Source: Dyella ginsengisoli LA-4
Lineage (GTDB): Bacteria > Pseudomonadota > Gammaproteobacteria > Xanthomonadales > Rhodanobacteraceae
Direction of reading: 5' to 3'
NCBI RefSeq assembly: GCF_000334915.1
Contig: NZ_AMSF01000058.1
Span: 62,001-126,000, forward strand
DNA: 64,000 nucleotides
Both the position numbers and the translations under genes were made by a program. Numbering within the stretch: the first letter of the stretch is position 1; each line of letters begins with the position of its first letter. Shown one piece after another: positions 52,080 through 60,562 of the stretch. The notes beneath the pieces are model-generated. The model had not been told where the DNA came from and made no database searches. It was given only the letters and a program-made list of their open reading frames with translations.

Positions 52080-52200
52080 TTGAACTGCAGATTTGCCTGG
52101 CACTTCAGTAACCGGTTTGGGTGGCAGCAGATTTTCGGTATCGGGGCAGTAGCTTGAGCCCAGGTCGTGCGATTTTCTCGCGCACCTGGGCTTTTTCTTT
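52080..52200 (+). ncRNA. Candidate small RNA before the response-regulator gene
   Basis: TATAAA at about 52070 is followed by roughly 120 untranslated bases ending in a strong intrinsic terminator (52157-52200). The transcript would lie between the M56 gene and the two-component genes without encoding a protein. It could equally be the tail of the M56 transcript. No Rfam family was recognised by eye. Confidence 0.4.
52157..52200 (+). terminator. Strong intrinsic terminator
   Basis: AGCCCAGGT (52157-52165) pairs with ACCTGGGCT (52184-52192), with GCGA/TCGC extending inside the loop. The run TTTTTCTTT follows. It ends the M56 transcript or the candidate small RNA on the plus strand. Confidence 0.9.
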
Positions 52201-52311
52201 GCCCGCTGGAGTCGTTCAGCCGCAGGGCGGCTGGACGCGCATCTTGAGAGATCAAGCTTGTTAAGCTTATTTGGCGGGGCTGCCGAATACCGGCGGCCGA
52301 TGGAGTGGCAC

Positions 52312-52998
52312 ATGCGCGTACTGGTGATCGAAGACAACAGCGATATCGCGACCAACATCGGCGACTATCTGGAGGACCGCGGCCATGTGGTCGATTTCGC
52401 CGGCGACGGCGTGACCGGCCTGCATCTGGCGGTGGTCCACGATTTCGACGTGATCGTGCTCGACCTGACCCTGCCCGGGATGGACGGCCTCGAAGTAGCG
52501 AAGAAGCTTCGCCACGAGGCGCACAAGCAGACGCCGATCCTCATGCTTACCGCGCGCGACGCGCTGGAGCAGAAGCTCACCGGCTTCGAGTCCGGCGCCG
52601 ACGACTACATGACCAAGCCGTTCGCGCTGCAGGAGCTGGCCGCCCGGCTGGAAGTGCTGGCCCGCCGCGGCAAGGGTCCGCAGAGCCGGGTGCTGAAGGT
52701 CGCCGACCTCACCTTCAACCTCGACACGCTCACCGTGAACCGCGAGGGCAAGTCGATCCAGCTCAACCCGATCGGCCTGAAGCTGTTGCAGGCGCTGATG
52801 GAAGCCAGCCCCTCGGTGGTGACCCGGCAGGACCTGGAACAGAAGGTGTGGGGCGAGGAGCTGCCGGACAGCGACAGCCTGCGCGTGCACATCCATGGCC
52901 TGCGCGCGGCGATCGACAAGCCGTTCGAGAAGCCGCTGATCCATACCCGCCACGGCATCGGGTACCGCATGGTCGATCCGGATGCAGTCCAGGCGTAA
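52312..52998 (+). CDS. OmpR-family response regulator
   Basis: 228-residue response regulator. The receiver domain starts MRVLVIEDNSDIATNIGDYLEDRG, with the phospho-acceptor at about D51 (VIVLDLTLPG) and the conserved Lys in TKPFALQEL. The C-terminal winged helix (LTFNLDTLTVNREGKSIQLNPIGLKLLQALMEAS...) binds DNA. The start at 52312 is at the first residue of the receiver fold; upstream in-frame ATGs add a 15-18 residue extension unlikely to be real. It overlaps the kinase gene by 17 bases. The signal is unknown. Confidence 0.93.
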   Translation: MRVLVIEDNSDIATNIGDYLEDRGHVVDFAGDGVTGLHLAVVHDFDVIVLDLTLPGMDGLEVAKKLRHEAHKQTPILMLTARDALEQKLTGFESGADDYMTKPFALQELAARLEVLARRGKGPQSRVLKVADLTFNLDTLTVNREGKSIQLNPIGLKLLQALMEASPSVVTRQDLEQKVWGEELPDSDSLRVHIHGLRAAIDKPFEKPLIHTRHGIGYRMVDPDAVQA

Positions 52999-54265
52999 GC
53001 TGCGGTTCCGTCTCGTCGTCTCCTTCGCGCTGTTCGGCTTCGGCCTCAGCGCGTTGTTTGCTTTTGCGGCGCTGAACATCCGTTCGCGGGTAGAGGATCA
53101 GCTGGTCACCGCCGCGCTGCAGCAGGATGTCGACCAGGCCGTCGAGCAGGTCCACAAGGATCCGTCCAAACCCGCCGGGTCGGAGCTGGTCGAGGCCTGG
53201 ATGCGCAGCGAGCGCACCCTCTACAACATGCCGCTGGCCTGGCAGTCACTGGATAGTGGCGTCCACGACATCTACGAGACCGATTCGCAGGGAAACAAAC
53301 GGCATTACAAGTTGGCGGTGAGGCGCAAGTACGGCCTCATCGGTTTCGTCCGCTATGACGTGACGCGCGAAGAACTGGGCAAGCGCCAGTTGCTGGTAAG
53401 CGTCATCGGGGCCGTGTTCCTGTTCGGCCTGCTCTCGCTGGCGATCGGCCTGTGGCTGTCGCGCAAGGTGCTCAAGCCGGTCAGCCAGCTGGCCCAGCGG
53501 CTGCGCGAGTTCCGCCGGCTGGGCAAGGCCGAACCGCTGGCGCAGGAGTTCGCCGATGACGAGGTGGGCGAGCTGGCGCAGGCGCTGGACGACTACGCCG
53601 CCCGGCTGACCTCGATGGTGGAGCGCGACCGCGAGTTCAACTCCGATGTCAGCCACGAGTTGCGCACGCCGCTGGCGGTGATCGCCAGTACCACCGAATT
53701 GCTGCAGGGTTCGCCCGACCTCACGCCCAAGCTGGCCGAACGGCTCAAGCGCATCGAGCGCGCTTCGCGCCAGGCCACCGAGCTGATCGAGGCGCTGCTG
53801 TTGCTGTCGCGGGCCGAGCGGCGCGGGCCGACCCGCGGCGAGACCACCGACGTGGCCAAGGTGGCGGGCGACGTGATCGAGAGCCAGCGTCCGCAGGTCC
53901 GCGACAAGCCGATTGCCGTGCATCTGGACGTGCGCACGCCGGTCAGCGTGAACGCTCCGGCCTCGGTGCTGGCCGTGGCGCTGACCAACCTGATCGGCAA
54001 CGCGATCAAGTACACGCTGGAAGGCGAGGTGCGGGTCGAGATCGACGCCAACGGCATCGAGGTGATCGATACCGGTCCCGGCATCAAGCCGGAGGATGCC
54101 GAGCGGCTGTTCCAGCGCGGGGTGCGCGGCGAGGGTGCCGGCGGCAGCGGCGCCGGCCTCGGCCTGGCGATCGTGCGGCGCCTGTGCGAGCTGTACGGCT
54201 GGCAGGTGGCGATGCGGCCGCGTAGCGACCGCAACGGGGCGATCGCCAGCCTCGTCTTCGGCTGA
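52982..54265 (+). CDS. Two-component sensor histidine kinase
   Basis: 427-residue inner-membrane kinase. Two membrane helices (about 11-33 and 140-160) enclose a periplasmic sensor of about 105 residues, followed by a HAMP region. The phospho-accepting His is in FNSDVSHELRTPL (about H225). The ATP-binding domain has NLIGNAIKYT (N box), DTGPGI and GAGLGLAIVRR (G boxes). It forms the pair with the response regulator whose gene it overlaps. The periplasmic segment has no recognisable ligand motif. Confidence 0.93.
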   Translation: MQSRRKLRFRLVVSFALFGFGLSALFAFAALNIRSRVEDQLVTAALQQDVDQAVEQVHKDPSKPAGSELVEAWMRSERTLYNMPLAWQSLDSGVHDIYETDSQGNKRHYKLAVRRKYGLIGFVRYDVTREELGKRQLLVSVIGAVFLFGLLSLAIGLWLSRKVLKPVSQLAQRLREFRRLGKAEPLAQEFADDEVGELAQALDDYAARLTSMVERDREFNSDVSHELRTPLAVIASTTELLQGSPDLTPKLAERLKRIERASRQATELIEALLLLSRAERRGPTRGETTDVAKVAGDVIESQRPQVRDKPIAVHLDVRTPVSVNAPASVLAVALTNLIGNAIKYTLEGEVRVEIDANGIEVIDTGPGIKPEDAERLFQRGVRGEGAGGSGAGLGLAIVRRLCELYGWQVAMRPRSDRNGAIASLVFG

Positions 54266-54278
54266 TCCATTCGCCGCT

Positions 54279-54359
54279 GCAGGAGCCCGCTCGCGGGCGA
54301 TGCTTTTCGCTCTGAATCGACATCAAAGCCGAGAGCATCGCCCGCGAGCGGGCTCCTGC
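54279..54359. repeat. REP-type long inverted repeat
   Basis: Two 25-bp perfectly complementary arms (54279-54303 and 54335-54359) contain GAGCCCGCTCGCGGGCGATG, itself a short palindromic hairpin. They are separated by about 31 bases. This is the layout of a REPIN (paired REP sequences), common in Pseudomonas and Xanthomonadales genomes. It lies between convergent genes. Confidence 0.88.
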
Positions 54360-54369
54360 GGTGGGCAAA

Positions 54370-54396
54370 AAAACGCCCCGCTGTGCGGGGCGTTTT
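54370..54396. terminator. Bidirectional terminator
   Basis: AAAACGCCCCG (54370-54380) pairs with CGGGGCGTTTT (54386-54396) around CTGTG. A and T runs on both sides make it suitable for both the kinase (+) and ilvE (-) transcripts. Confidence 0.93.
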
Positions 54397-54418
54397 CGTG
54401 TGGGCTGCGGTGGCCGGG

Positions 54419-55336
54419 TCAGACCGGCTCCAGCCAGCCCCACTTGTCGTTGGTGCGGCCATCGAACAGGCCGAAGTACAGCTCCTGCAGCCGGCGGGTG
54501 ACCGGGCCGGCAGTGCCGTGGCCGATCTGCTTGCCGTCCACCGCGTTGATCGGGGTGATCTCGGCCGCGGTACCGCACATCAGCAGCTCGTCGCACAGGT
54601 ACAGGTACTCGCGCGGGAGGTCGCGCTCGACCACTTCGATGCCTTCCTCGCGGGCCAGCACCTTGAGCGTGTCGCGGGTGATGCCGGTGAGGATCGAGGC
54701 GCTCGCCGGGGTGGTGTGCAGCACGCCGTCGAACACCAGGAACAGATTCTCGCCGGCACCTTCGCTGAGCAGGCCGGTGGAGGCCATCGCGATGCCTTCG
54801 CCGAAGCCCAGCCGGCGTGCCTCGCGCGCGATCAACTGGCCGGAGAGGTAGTTGCCGCCAGCCTTGGCGCCGGCCGGGATGGTGTTCGGCGCGAAACGCT
54901 GCCAGCTGGACACGCAGGCGCTGATGCCCTTTTCCAGCGCGCCCGGCCCGAGGTACGGACCCATCGGCCAGGTCGCCACGGCGACGTCGATCGGCGTGTC
55001 GGCGGAGAGCCCGAAGCCGCCCAGGCCGCGGTAGGCCACCGGGCGAAGGTAAGCGGCGGTCAGGCCGTTCTTCTTGACGATGTCGCGGCAGGCCTGGGCC
55101 AGCTCGTCCATGGAGTACGGCAGCTCCATGTCATAGATGCGCGCGGACTGGTACAGGCGCTTGAGGTGGTCGGTGAGGCGGAAGATCGCGGCACCGTCGG
55201 GCGTGGCATAGCTGCGGATGCCCTCGAACACCGACGAGCCGTAGTGCAGGGCATGCGACATCACGTGGGTGGTGGCGTCTTTCCACGGCTTGATCTCGCC
55301 GTTCTGCCAGATCCATTCGGGGTATTGCTGCGCCAT
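54419..55336 (-). CDS. ilvE: Branched-chain amino acid aminotransferase
   Basis: 305-residue fold-type IV PLP aminotransferase. The PLP lysine is in AGAKAGGNYLSG (about K158), and SEGAGENLFLV and GTAAEITPI carry the cofactor-phosphate and substrate sites. It transfers amino groups between glutamate and the branched 2-oxo acids in Ile/Val/Leu synthesis. The start at 55336 (MAQQYPEWIW) has GGAGAA upstream; an earlier in-frame ATG adds nine residues without a site. It is monocistronic and convergent with the two-component genes. Confidence 0.95.
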   Translation of the reverse strand: MAQQYPEWIWQNGEIKPWKDATTHVMSHALHYGSSVFEGIRSYATPDGAAIFRLTDHLKRLYQSARIYDMELPYSMDELAQACRDIVKKNGLTAAYLRPVAYRGLGGFGLSADTPIDVAVATWPMGPYLGPGALEKGISACVSSWQRFAPNTIPAGAKAGGNYLSGQLIAREARRLGFGEGIAMASTGLLSEGAGENLFLVFDGVLHTTPASASILTGITRDTLKVLAREEGIEVVERDLPREYLYLCDELLMCGTAAEITPINAVDGKQIGHGTAGPVTRRLQELYFGLFDGRTNDKWGWLEPV

Positions 55337-55400
55337 GACGGTTCTCCGTTGGGGACCGCCCATGATAACGGATCGCCCCGGCAGCCGCCCCGGACGAAGG

Positions 55401-56030
55401 TCATCCGGCGGGCGGCAGCAGCCACAGGCAGCCGGCGCGGCGCTCGATCGCGAAGCGGGTCTCGTGCGGGCCGCCGTCGTCGTCCGGGGTGACCGCGATC
55501 AGCGCCTGCGGGTCACCGGGCGCGACGGCCGGCGGAGCCGCCGACGGGTCGTCGAGCTGATCGCGCAACGGCCGGGTGGCATCGTAGATCGAGGCGGCCG
55601 GCCCGGCCGCGGCGTGCCAGCCGCCGCCGTCGTCGTCGCGCAGATCCAGCAGCGGTCGGTCGACCAGCGTGCCCAGTGCCTGGATGCGTTCCACCGCGCC
55701 GCGCTCGCCGTAGTCGTCCCACAGCATCAGGCCAGCCAGCCGGTTGGGCTCGCGCCGGGCGAACGCATCCAGCACCTGTTGCCGCAGCGTGGCCGGATCG
55801 GCGGCGCACAGCCGCGGCGCGTCGTCGGCCGGCTGGCCTGTGCCGGGCCGGTCGGCGGCCGCGGCGGCGCTTGCTCGCACAGGTGTGGCGTCCAGCGTGC
55901 TGCAACGCCTGTCGGTGAACACCGGATGCCCGGCCGGATCGATGCAGCGGTGGATCACGTCCTGTCCGCGCGCCGACGGGCCGGCCACGAGGGCCAGGAT
56001 CAGCAGGGCGAAGACGGACGGCAGGTGCAT
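55401..56030 (-). CDS. DUF4124-type exported protein
   Basis: 209-residue exported protein. The signal peptide is MHLPSVFALLILALVAGPSARG. The segment VIHRCIDPAGHPVFTDRRCS is the DUF4124 signature (a small beta unit with two cysteines). The middle is Ala/Pro/Asp-rich and of low complexity, and the end (RFAIERRAGCLWLLPPAG) adds a third cysteine. Function unknown. It lies between metF and ilvE on the same strand, 31 bases after metF in transcription order. Confidence 0.82.
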   Translation of the reverse strand: MHLPSVFALLILALVAGPSARGQDVIHRCIDPAGHPVFTDRRCSTLDATPVRASAAAAADRPGTGQPADDAPRLCAADPATLRQQVLDAFARREPNRLAGLMLWDDYGERGAVERIQALGTLVDRPLLDLRDDDGGGWHAAAGPAASIYDATRPLRDQLDDPSAAPPAVAPGDPQALIAVTPDDDGGPHETRFAIERRAGCLWLLPPAG

Positions 56031-56061
56031 CCGGCCAGTATGGAGCCGGCTCCGTATGCGA

Positions 56062-56886
56062 TCAGTGCAACTGGTCGAGGATCGCCAGCGTCGGCCGGGC
56101 GCGATTCAGGGTGTAGAAGTGCAGCCCCGGGGCCCCACCCTCGATGAGGCGGCGGCACAGCTGGGCCACCACCTCGGCGCCAAGCTGGCGGACCGACTCG
56201 GCGTCGTCGCCGTGCGCCTGCATGCGCTTGACGATCCAGCGCGGGATTTCCGCCCCGCAGCCATCGGAGAAGCGCTTGAGCTGGCTGAAGTTGCCGATCG
56301 GCATGATGCCCGGCACCACCGGCACCTCCACGCCCAGCCGCCGCACGTCGTCGACGAAGCGGAAGTAGGCGTCGGGATTGAAGAAGTACTGCGTGATCGA
56401 GCCGTTGGCGCCGGCCTCCACCTTGGCCTTGAAGTGGCGCAGGTCGGCCAGGGCGTCGTCGGCCTGCGGATGCGTCTCGGGATAGGCAGCCACCTCGATA
56501 TGGAAGTGGTCGCCGGAGTGCTCGCGGATGAAACGCACCAGCTCGGCGGCGTAGCGGAAGTCGCCGGGCGAGGCCATGCCGGAGGGCAGGTCGCCGCGCA
56601 GCGCCACGATGCGGCGGTAGCCAGCGGCGCGGTAGCCGTCCAGCAGCTCGGCGATCTCCTTCCGGGTGCCGCCCATGCAGGACAGGTGGGGCGCCACATC
56701 CAGGCCGTGCTCGCGATGCAGGCGGGCCACCGTCTCCCCGGTGTAACTGAGCGTGGAGCCGCCAGCGCCGAAGGTCACCGATGCGTACTCCGGCCCCCGG
56801 GACTTCAGCAGGCTGGCCGTGCGGTCCAGTTGGGAGCGTTGCTCGTCCGTCTTGGGCGGGAAGAACTCGAAGCTGATCGGGGGCAT
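56062..56886 (-). CDS. metF: 5,10-Methylenetetrahydrofolate reductase
   Basis: 274-residue FAD-dependent TIM-barrel enzyme that converts methylene-THF to methyl-THF for methionine synthesis. It begins [16 protein letters not shown], with the conserved FEFFPPK. Other family motifs seen are [29 protein letters not shown] and ITQYFFN. Length is slightly below that of E. coli MetF (296). An ArsR-style palindrome at 56923-56946, 37 bases upstream, could regulate it. It is divergent from ccoN. Confidence 0.95.
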   Translation of the reverse strand: MPPISFEFFPPKTDEQRSQLDRTASLLKSRGPEYASVTFGAGGSTLSYTGETVARLHREHGLDVAPHLSCMGGTRKEIAELLDGYRAAGYRRIVALRGDLPSGMASPGDFRYAAELVRFIREHSGDHFHIEVAAYPETHPQADDALADLRHFKAKVEAGANGSITQYFFNPDAYFRFVDDVRRLGVEVPVVPGIMPIGNFSQLKRFSDGCGAEIPRWIVKRMQAHGDDAESVRQLGAEVVAQLCRRLIEGGAPGLHFYTLNRARPTLAILDQLH

Positions 56887-56922
56887 GACTCGAGGGTCGG
56901 CAGGGCGATTGCCAAAGTATAT

Positions 56923-56946
56923 ATCTTTTATTCGCGATGAAAAGAT
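56923..56946. promoter_or_regulatory. ArsR-style palindrome upstream of metF
   Basis: ATCTTTTATTCG faces CGATGAAAAGAT, matching at 10 of 12 positions of the dyad. AT-rich arms around a CGCG core fit ArsR-family operators. SahR, an ArsR-type SAH-sensing repressor of methionine genes described in Proteobacteria, is a candidate. It lies 37 bases before the metF ATG. Confidence 0.6.
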
Positions 56947-57014
56947 GGATGGCCGTTTGCCGCCAGGGTCGCGTTGCCTGCGACAAGCTGTCCGTCCGGC
57001 GATCGCAAGGATTT

Positions 57015-57028
57015 TTGACCGGCATCAG
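57015..57028 (+). promoter_or_regulatory. Anr/Fnr-type box upstream of ccoN
   Basis: TTGAC-CGGC-ATCAG differs from the Fnr/Anr consensus TTGAT-N4-ATCAA at two positions and lies 61 bases before the ccoN start. cbb3 oxidase genes are classic low-oxygen Fnr/Anr targets, so the context supports the call. Confidence 0.78.
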
Positions 57029-57088
57029 TTAGCCCGGTGGCCCGATCGTCGACCATGCCCCCCGTTACGACGCTCAGGAGGGGGCCCA

Positions 57089-58522
57089 GTGGGCAACTAC
57101 AACGACAAGGTCGTGCGGCAGTTCGCCGTGATGACCGTGGTATGGGGCGTGGTCGGCATGCTGGTAGGCGTGCTGATCGCGGCGCAGCTTTATTTCCCGG
57201 CACTGAATTTCAACGTGCCGTGGCTCACCTTCGGCCGCCTGCGGCCGTTGCACACCAATGCGGTGATCTTCGCGTTCGGCGGTTGCGCGCTGTTCGCCAC
57301 CAGCCTGTACACGGTGCAACGCACCTGCCATGTCCGGCTGCTGTCGGACAAGCTGGCCGCGTTCGTGTTCTGGGGCTGGCAGCTGATCATCGTGGCGGCC
57401 GCGATCAGCCTTCCGCTGGGCTACACCCAGGGCAAGGAATACGCCGAGCTGGAATGGCCGATCGACATCGCCATCGCGATCGTCTGGGTGTCCTACGCGG
57501 TGCTGTTCTTCGGCACCATCGCCAAGCGCAAGGTGAAGCACATCTACGTGGCCAACTGGTTCTACGGCGCGTACATCATCACCATCGCGCTGCTGCACAT
57601 CGTCAACAACCTGTCGATTCCTTCCGGATGGATGACGTCCTACTCCATCTATTCCGGCTCGGTCGATGCGATGGTGCAGTGGTGGTACGGCCACAACGCG
57701 GTCGGATTCTTCCTGACCACGGCCTTCCTCGGCATGATGTACTACTTCGTGCCCAAGCAGGCCGGCCGGCCGATCTACTCCTACCGGCTGTCGATCGTGC
57801 ACTTCTGGGCGCTGATCGCCATCTACATGTGGGCCGGTCCGCACCACCTGATGTACACCGCGCTGCCCGACTGGGCGCAGTCGCTGGGCATGGTGTTCTC
57901 GCTGATCCTGCTGGCGCCCTCGTGGGGCGGTGCGATCAACGGCATCCTTACCCTGTCGGGTGTCTGGCACAAGCTGCGCACCGACCCGATCCTGAAGTTC
58001 CTCATCGTCTCGCTCTCGTTCTACATGATGAGCACGTTCGAGGGGCCGATGATGTCGATCAAGACGGTCAACTCGCTCAGCCACTACACCGACTGGACCA
58101 TCGGCCACGTGCATTCCGGCGCGCTGGGCTGGGTGGCGATGATCTCGATCGGCTCGATCTACGCGATGCTGCCGCGCCTGCTCAACCAGCAGCAGATGTA
58201 CTCGGTCAAGCTGATCGACACCCACTTCTGGCTGCACACCATCGGCGTGGTCGTGTACATCGCCTCGATGTGGATCGCGGGCGTGATGCAGGGTCTGATG
58301 TGGCGCGCCACCGACCCGGACAACGGCACCCTGGTGTACTCGTTCGTCGAGTCGCTCAACGCCACCAAGCCTTACTACCTGTTCCGCCTGGGCGGTGGCC
58401 TGATCGTGCTCAGCGGCATGTTCGTGATGGCGTGGAACGTGTTCAAGACCTTCCAGCAGGCGCGGGGCGCGATCGTCGCGCAGCCGGTGCTGCCGGCGGA
58501 CGCTGCCGATGCCAGGGCCTGA
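57089..58522 (+). CDS. ccoN: cbb3-type cytochrome oxidase subunit I
   Basis: 477-residue haem-copper oxidase subunit with about 12 transmembrane helices. The haem and copper ligands fall in [34 protein letters not shown] and [12 protein letters not shown], where the paired histidines expected in C-family oxidases are visible. It reduces O2 with high affinity and pumps protons. The start is GTG 57089, with AGGAGG upstream; this gives the usual length, while a longer in-frame ATG would overlap metF. An Anr/Fnr box lies 61 bases upstream. Confidence 0.96.
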   Translation: MGNYNDKVVRQFAVMTVVWGVVGMLVGVLIAAQLYFPALNFNVPWLTFGRLRPLHTNAVIFAFGGCALFATSLYTVQRTCHVRLLSDKLAAFVFWGWQLIIVAAAISLPLGYTQGKEYAELEWPIDIAIAIVWVSYAVLFFGTIAKRKVKHIYVANWFYGAYIITIALLHIVNNLSIPSGWMTSYSIYSGSVDAMVQWWYGHNAVGFFLTTAFLGMMYYFVPKQAGRPIYSYRLSIVHFWALIAIYMWAGPHHLMYTALPDWAQSLGMVFSLILLAPSWGGAINGILTLSGVWHKLRTDPILKFLIVSLSFYMMSTFEGPMMSIKTVNSLSHYTDWTIGHVHSGALGWVAMISIGSIYAMLPRLLNQQQMYSVKLIDTHFWLHTIGVVVYIASMWIAGVMQGLMWRATDPDNGTLVYSFVESLNATKPYYLFRLGGGLIVLSGMFVMAWNVFKTFQQARGAIVAQPVLPADAADARA

Positions 58523-58532
58523 GGGGACGGAC

Positions 58533-59183
58533 ATGACCGAGACAACGCATTTCCACGACAAGATCGAAAAGAACATCGGCCTGATGGCCATCCTGATCGC
58601 CGCCGCCGTCTCCTTCGGTGGCCTGGCCGAGATCGTCCCGCTGATGTTCCAGGCCGAGACGATCAAGCCGCTGCCGGGGATCAAGCCGTACCCCGCGCTG
58701 CAGCTGGCCGGGCGGGACATCTACCTGCGCGAGGGCTGCTACAACTGCCACTCGCAGATGATCCGCACGCTGCGCTTCGAGACCGAGCGCTACGGCCACT
58801 ATTCGCTGGCCGGCGAGTCGGTCTACGACCATCCGTTCCAGTGGGGCAGCAAGCGCACCGGACCGGATCTGGCCCGCGTCGGCCTGCGCGGCTACTCCGA
58901 CGACTGGCAGCGCGCGCACCTGCACAACCCGCGCGACGTGGTGCCGGAGTCGATCATGCCGGCCTACCCATGGCTGGAGAAGAACAAGCTCGACGGCGAG
59001 GAGGTCGCCCGGCACATGAAGGCGCTGCAGCGCATCGGCGTGCCGTACACCGATGCCGAGATCGCCGCGGCGCCGGAGGAGGTCAAGGGCAAGACCGAGC
59101 AGGACGCGGTGGTCGCGTACCTGCAGCATCTCGGTACGCACCTGACGCCGGCCGACGACAACGCACCGCAGGGGAGTGACTGA
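58533..59183 (+). CDS. ccoO: cbb3 oxidase monohaem subunit II
   Basis: 216-residue membrane-anchored cytochrome c. One N-terminal membrane helix (about 14-40) is followed by a periplasmic haem domain with CYNCH at 69-73. The axial Met is probably in the [11 protein letters not shown] region. It passes electrons from CcoP to CcoN. GAGGGGACGG precedes ATG 58533, 10 bases after the ccoN stop. It is a normal-length family member. Confidence 0.95.
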   Translation: MTETTHFHDKIEKNIGLMAILIAAAVSFGGLAEIVPLMFQAETIKPLPGIKPYPALQLAGRDIYLREGCYNCHSQMIRTLRFETERYGHYSLAGESVYDHPFQWGSKRTGPDLARVGLRGYSDDWQRAHLHNPRDVVPESIMPAYPWLEKNKLDGEEVARHMKALQRIGVPYTDAEIAAAPEEVKGKTEQDAVVAYLQHLGTHLTPADDNAPQGSD

Positions 59184-59184
59184 C

Positions 59185-59328
59185 ATGGTGGCCGGAGTGA
59201 TTACCGCAGTGCTGCTGGTGCTGTTCGTCGGCGGCTGGATCTGGCTGTGGCTGCCGCGCAACAAGCCGGCGCTCGATGCAGCTGCGCGCATGCCGCTTGA
59301 AGACGACAACGGGGAGGAAACGCCATGA
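59185..59328 (+). CDS. ccoQ: cbb3 oxidase small subunit
   Basis: 47-residue protein: MVAGVITAVLLVLFVGGWIW makes a single membrane helix, followed by LPRNKPALDAAARMPLEDDNG, an acidic cytoplasmic tail. This is the normal CcoQ shape. It lies 1 base after ccoO and overlaps ccoP by 4 bases. CcoQ stabilises the oxidase complex in organisms where it was tested. Confidence 0.9.
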   Translation: MVAGVITAVLLVLFVGGWIWLWLPRNKPALDAAARMPLEDDNGEETP

Positions 59329-60257
59329 TGACCTCGGGATGGACGTGGTACGTGGTCATCCTGGTTGCGCTGAACATCGCCGGCTGCTTCTGGCTGCTGA
59401 TGGCGAACGTGAAGCGCCGCCCCGGAGACCCTGCGCCGGAAGACACCAGCCATGTGTGGGACGGTGACATCACCGAATACAACAAGCCGTTGCCGCGCTG
59501 GTGGATCAACCTGTTCTACATCACCATCGTCTTCGGCATCGGCTACCTGTTCTGGTACGGCGTGGGCCCCTTGCGCGGCTTCGGTCACTGGAGTTCCAAG
59601 TCGGAATGGGCGCTGGACAAGGCCGCCGAGGATGCGCGGCTGGAGGAAACCCTGAAGCTCTACGCCGGCAAGCCGATCGACGTGCTGGCCAAGGATCCGG
59701 GGGCGGTGGCGATCGGTCGCACGATCTTTGCCGACAATTGCGCGGCCTGCCACGGCTCTACCGGCCTGGGCGCCAAGGGCTTCCCGAACCTGGCCGACAA
59801 GGCCTGGTACTGGGGCGGTTCGCCCGACCGCGTGCTGGAGACCATCCTCAAGGGCCGCAATGCGGTGATGCCGGCCTGGGGCACCGTGCTCACGGCGCAG
59901 GGCGGCCCGCTGGCGGTGGACGACGTGGTCGCCTACGTGCAGTCGCTGTCCAAGCCGGGGCATGTCGAGGACGCGGCGGCGCAGCGCGGCAAGGCGCTGT
60001 TCGGCACGCTGTGTATCGCCTGCCATGGCCCGGACGGCAAGGGCAACCCGATGCTCGGTGCGCGCGACCTGACCACGGCCCACTGGCTCTACGGCGGCAG
60101 CAAGGCTGCCTTGCACCAGACCATCGCGGAAGGTCGCAACGGCATCATGCCGGCGTGGGAGCCGCGGCTTGGCGAAACCCGCGTGCGGCTGGTCGGCGCC
60201 TATGTCTGGACGCTGTCCAGGCATGACGACGCGGCTCCGCCGGAGGCGGCTCCGTGA
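59325..60257 (+). CDS. ccoP: cbb3 oxidase dihaem subunit III
   Basis: 310-residue membrane dihaem cytochrome c. Two membrane helices (about 5-28 and 60-80) precede two haem domains, with CAACH at 139-143 and CIACH at 230-234. Axial methionines are in AVMPAWG and GIMPAWE. It takes electrons from the bc1 complex or soluble cytochrome c. ATG 59325 overlaps ccoQ; its end overlaps the next small gene by 4 bases. Typical cluster order. Confidence 0.95.
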   Translation: MMTSGWTWYVVILVALNIAGCFWLLMANVKRRPGDPAPEDTSHVWDGDITEYNKPLPRWWINLFYITIVFGIGYLFWYGVGPLRGFGHWSSKSEWALDKAAEDARLEETLKLYAGKPIDVLAKDPGAVAIGRTIFADNCAACHGSTGLGAKGFPNLADKAWYWGGSPDRVLETILKGRNAVMPAWGTVLTAQGGPLAVDDVVAYVQSLSKPGHVEDAAAQRGKALFGTLCIACHGPDGKGNPMLGARDLTTAHWLYGGSKAALHQTIAEGRNGIMPAWEPRLGETRVRLVGAYVWTLSRHDDAAPPEAAP

Positions 60258-60562
60258 ACCGGCTGGCGGACGGGCAACCCTCCGCCCCGGCGCGCCGGTT
60301 GCTCCGGCGCGCCGGCGCCATCCTCTGGCCGAGCTTCTTCTGCGCCGGCGTGATGACCATGGTGTTCTTCGCCTACGTCGATCCGCAGGCATTGCAGGAC
60401 ATGACCTTCCCCACGCTGCACCTGGATCGCGAGCTGGGCTATACGCTCGGCTTCTTCCTCGCCTGGATCGGCACCGCGTCGTCCAGCCTGTTCACCTGGA
60501 TCCTCCTGCGACCGCGCAAGGCCTTCCACCACGCGCCCGGTGCGCCTGAACACCGCCCATGA
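60254..60562 (+). CDS. Small membrane protein of the cco cluster, unknown
   Basis: 102-residue protein with two membrane helices (about 24-44 and 66-88: ILWPSFFCAGVMTMVFFAYVDP and LGYTLGFFLAWIGTASSSLFTWILL). Overlaps of 4 bases with ccoP and ccoG show it is part of the operon. Proteins of this type are regularly found between ccoP and ccoG in Xanthomonadales and their relatives. A role in oxidase assembly is inference; no metal motif is present. Confidence 0.8.
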   Translation: MNRLADGQPSAPARRLLRRAGAILWPSFFCAGVMTMVFFAYVDPQALQDMTFPTLHLDRELGYTLGFFLAWIGTASSSLFTWILLRPRKAFHHAPGAPEHRP

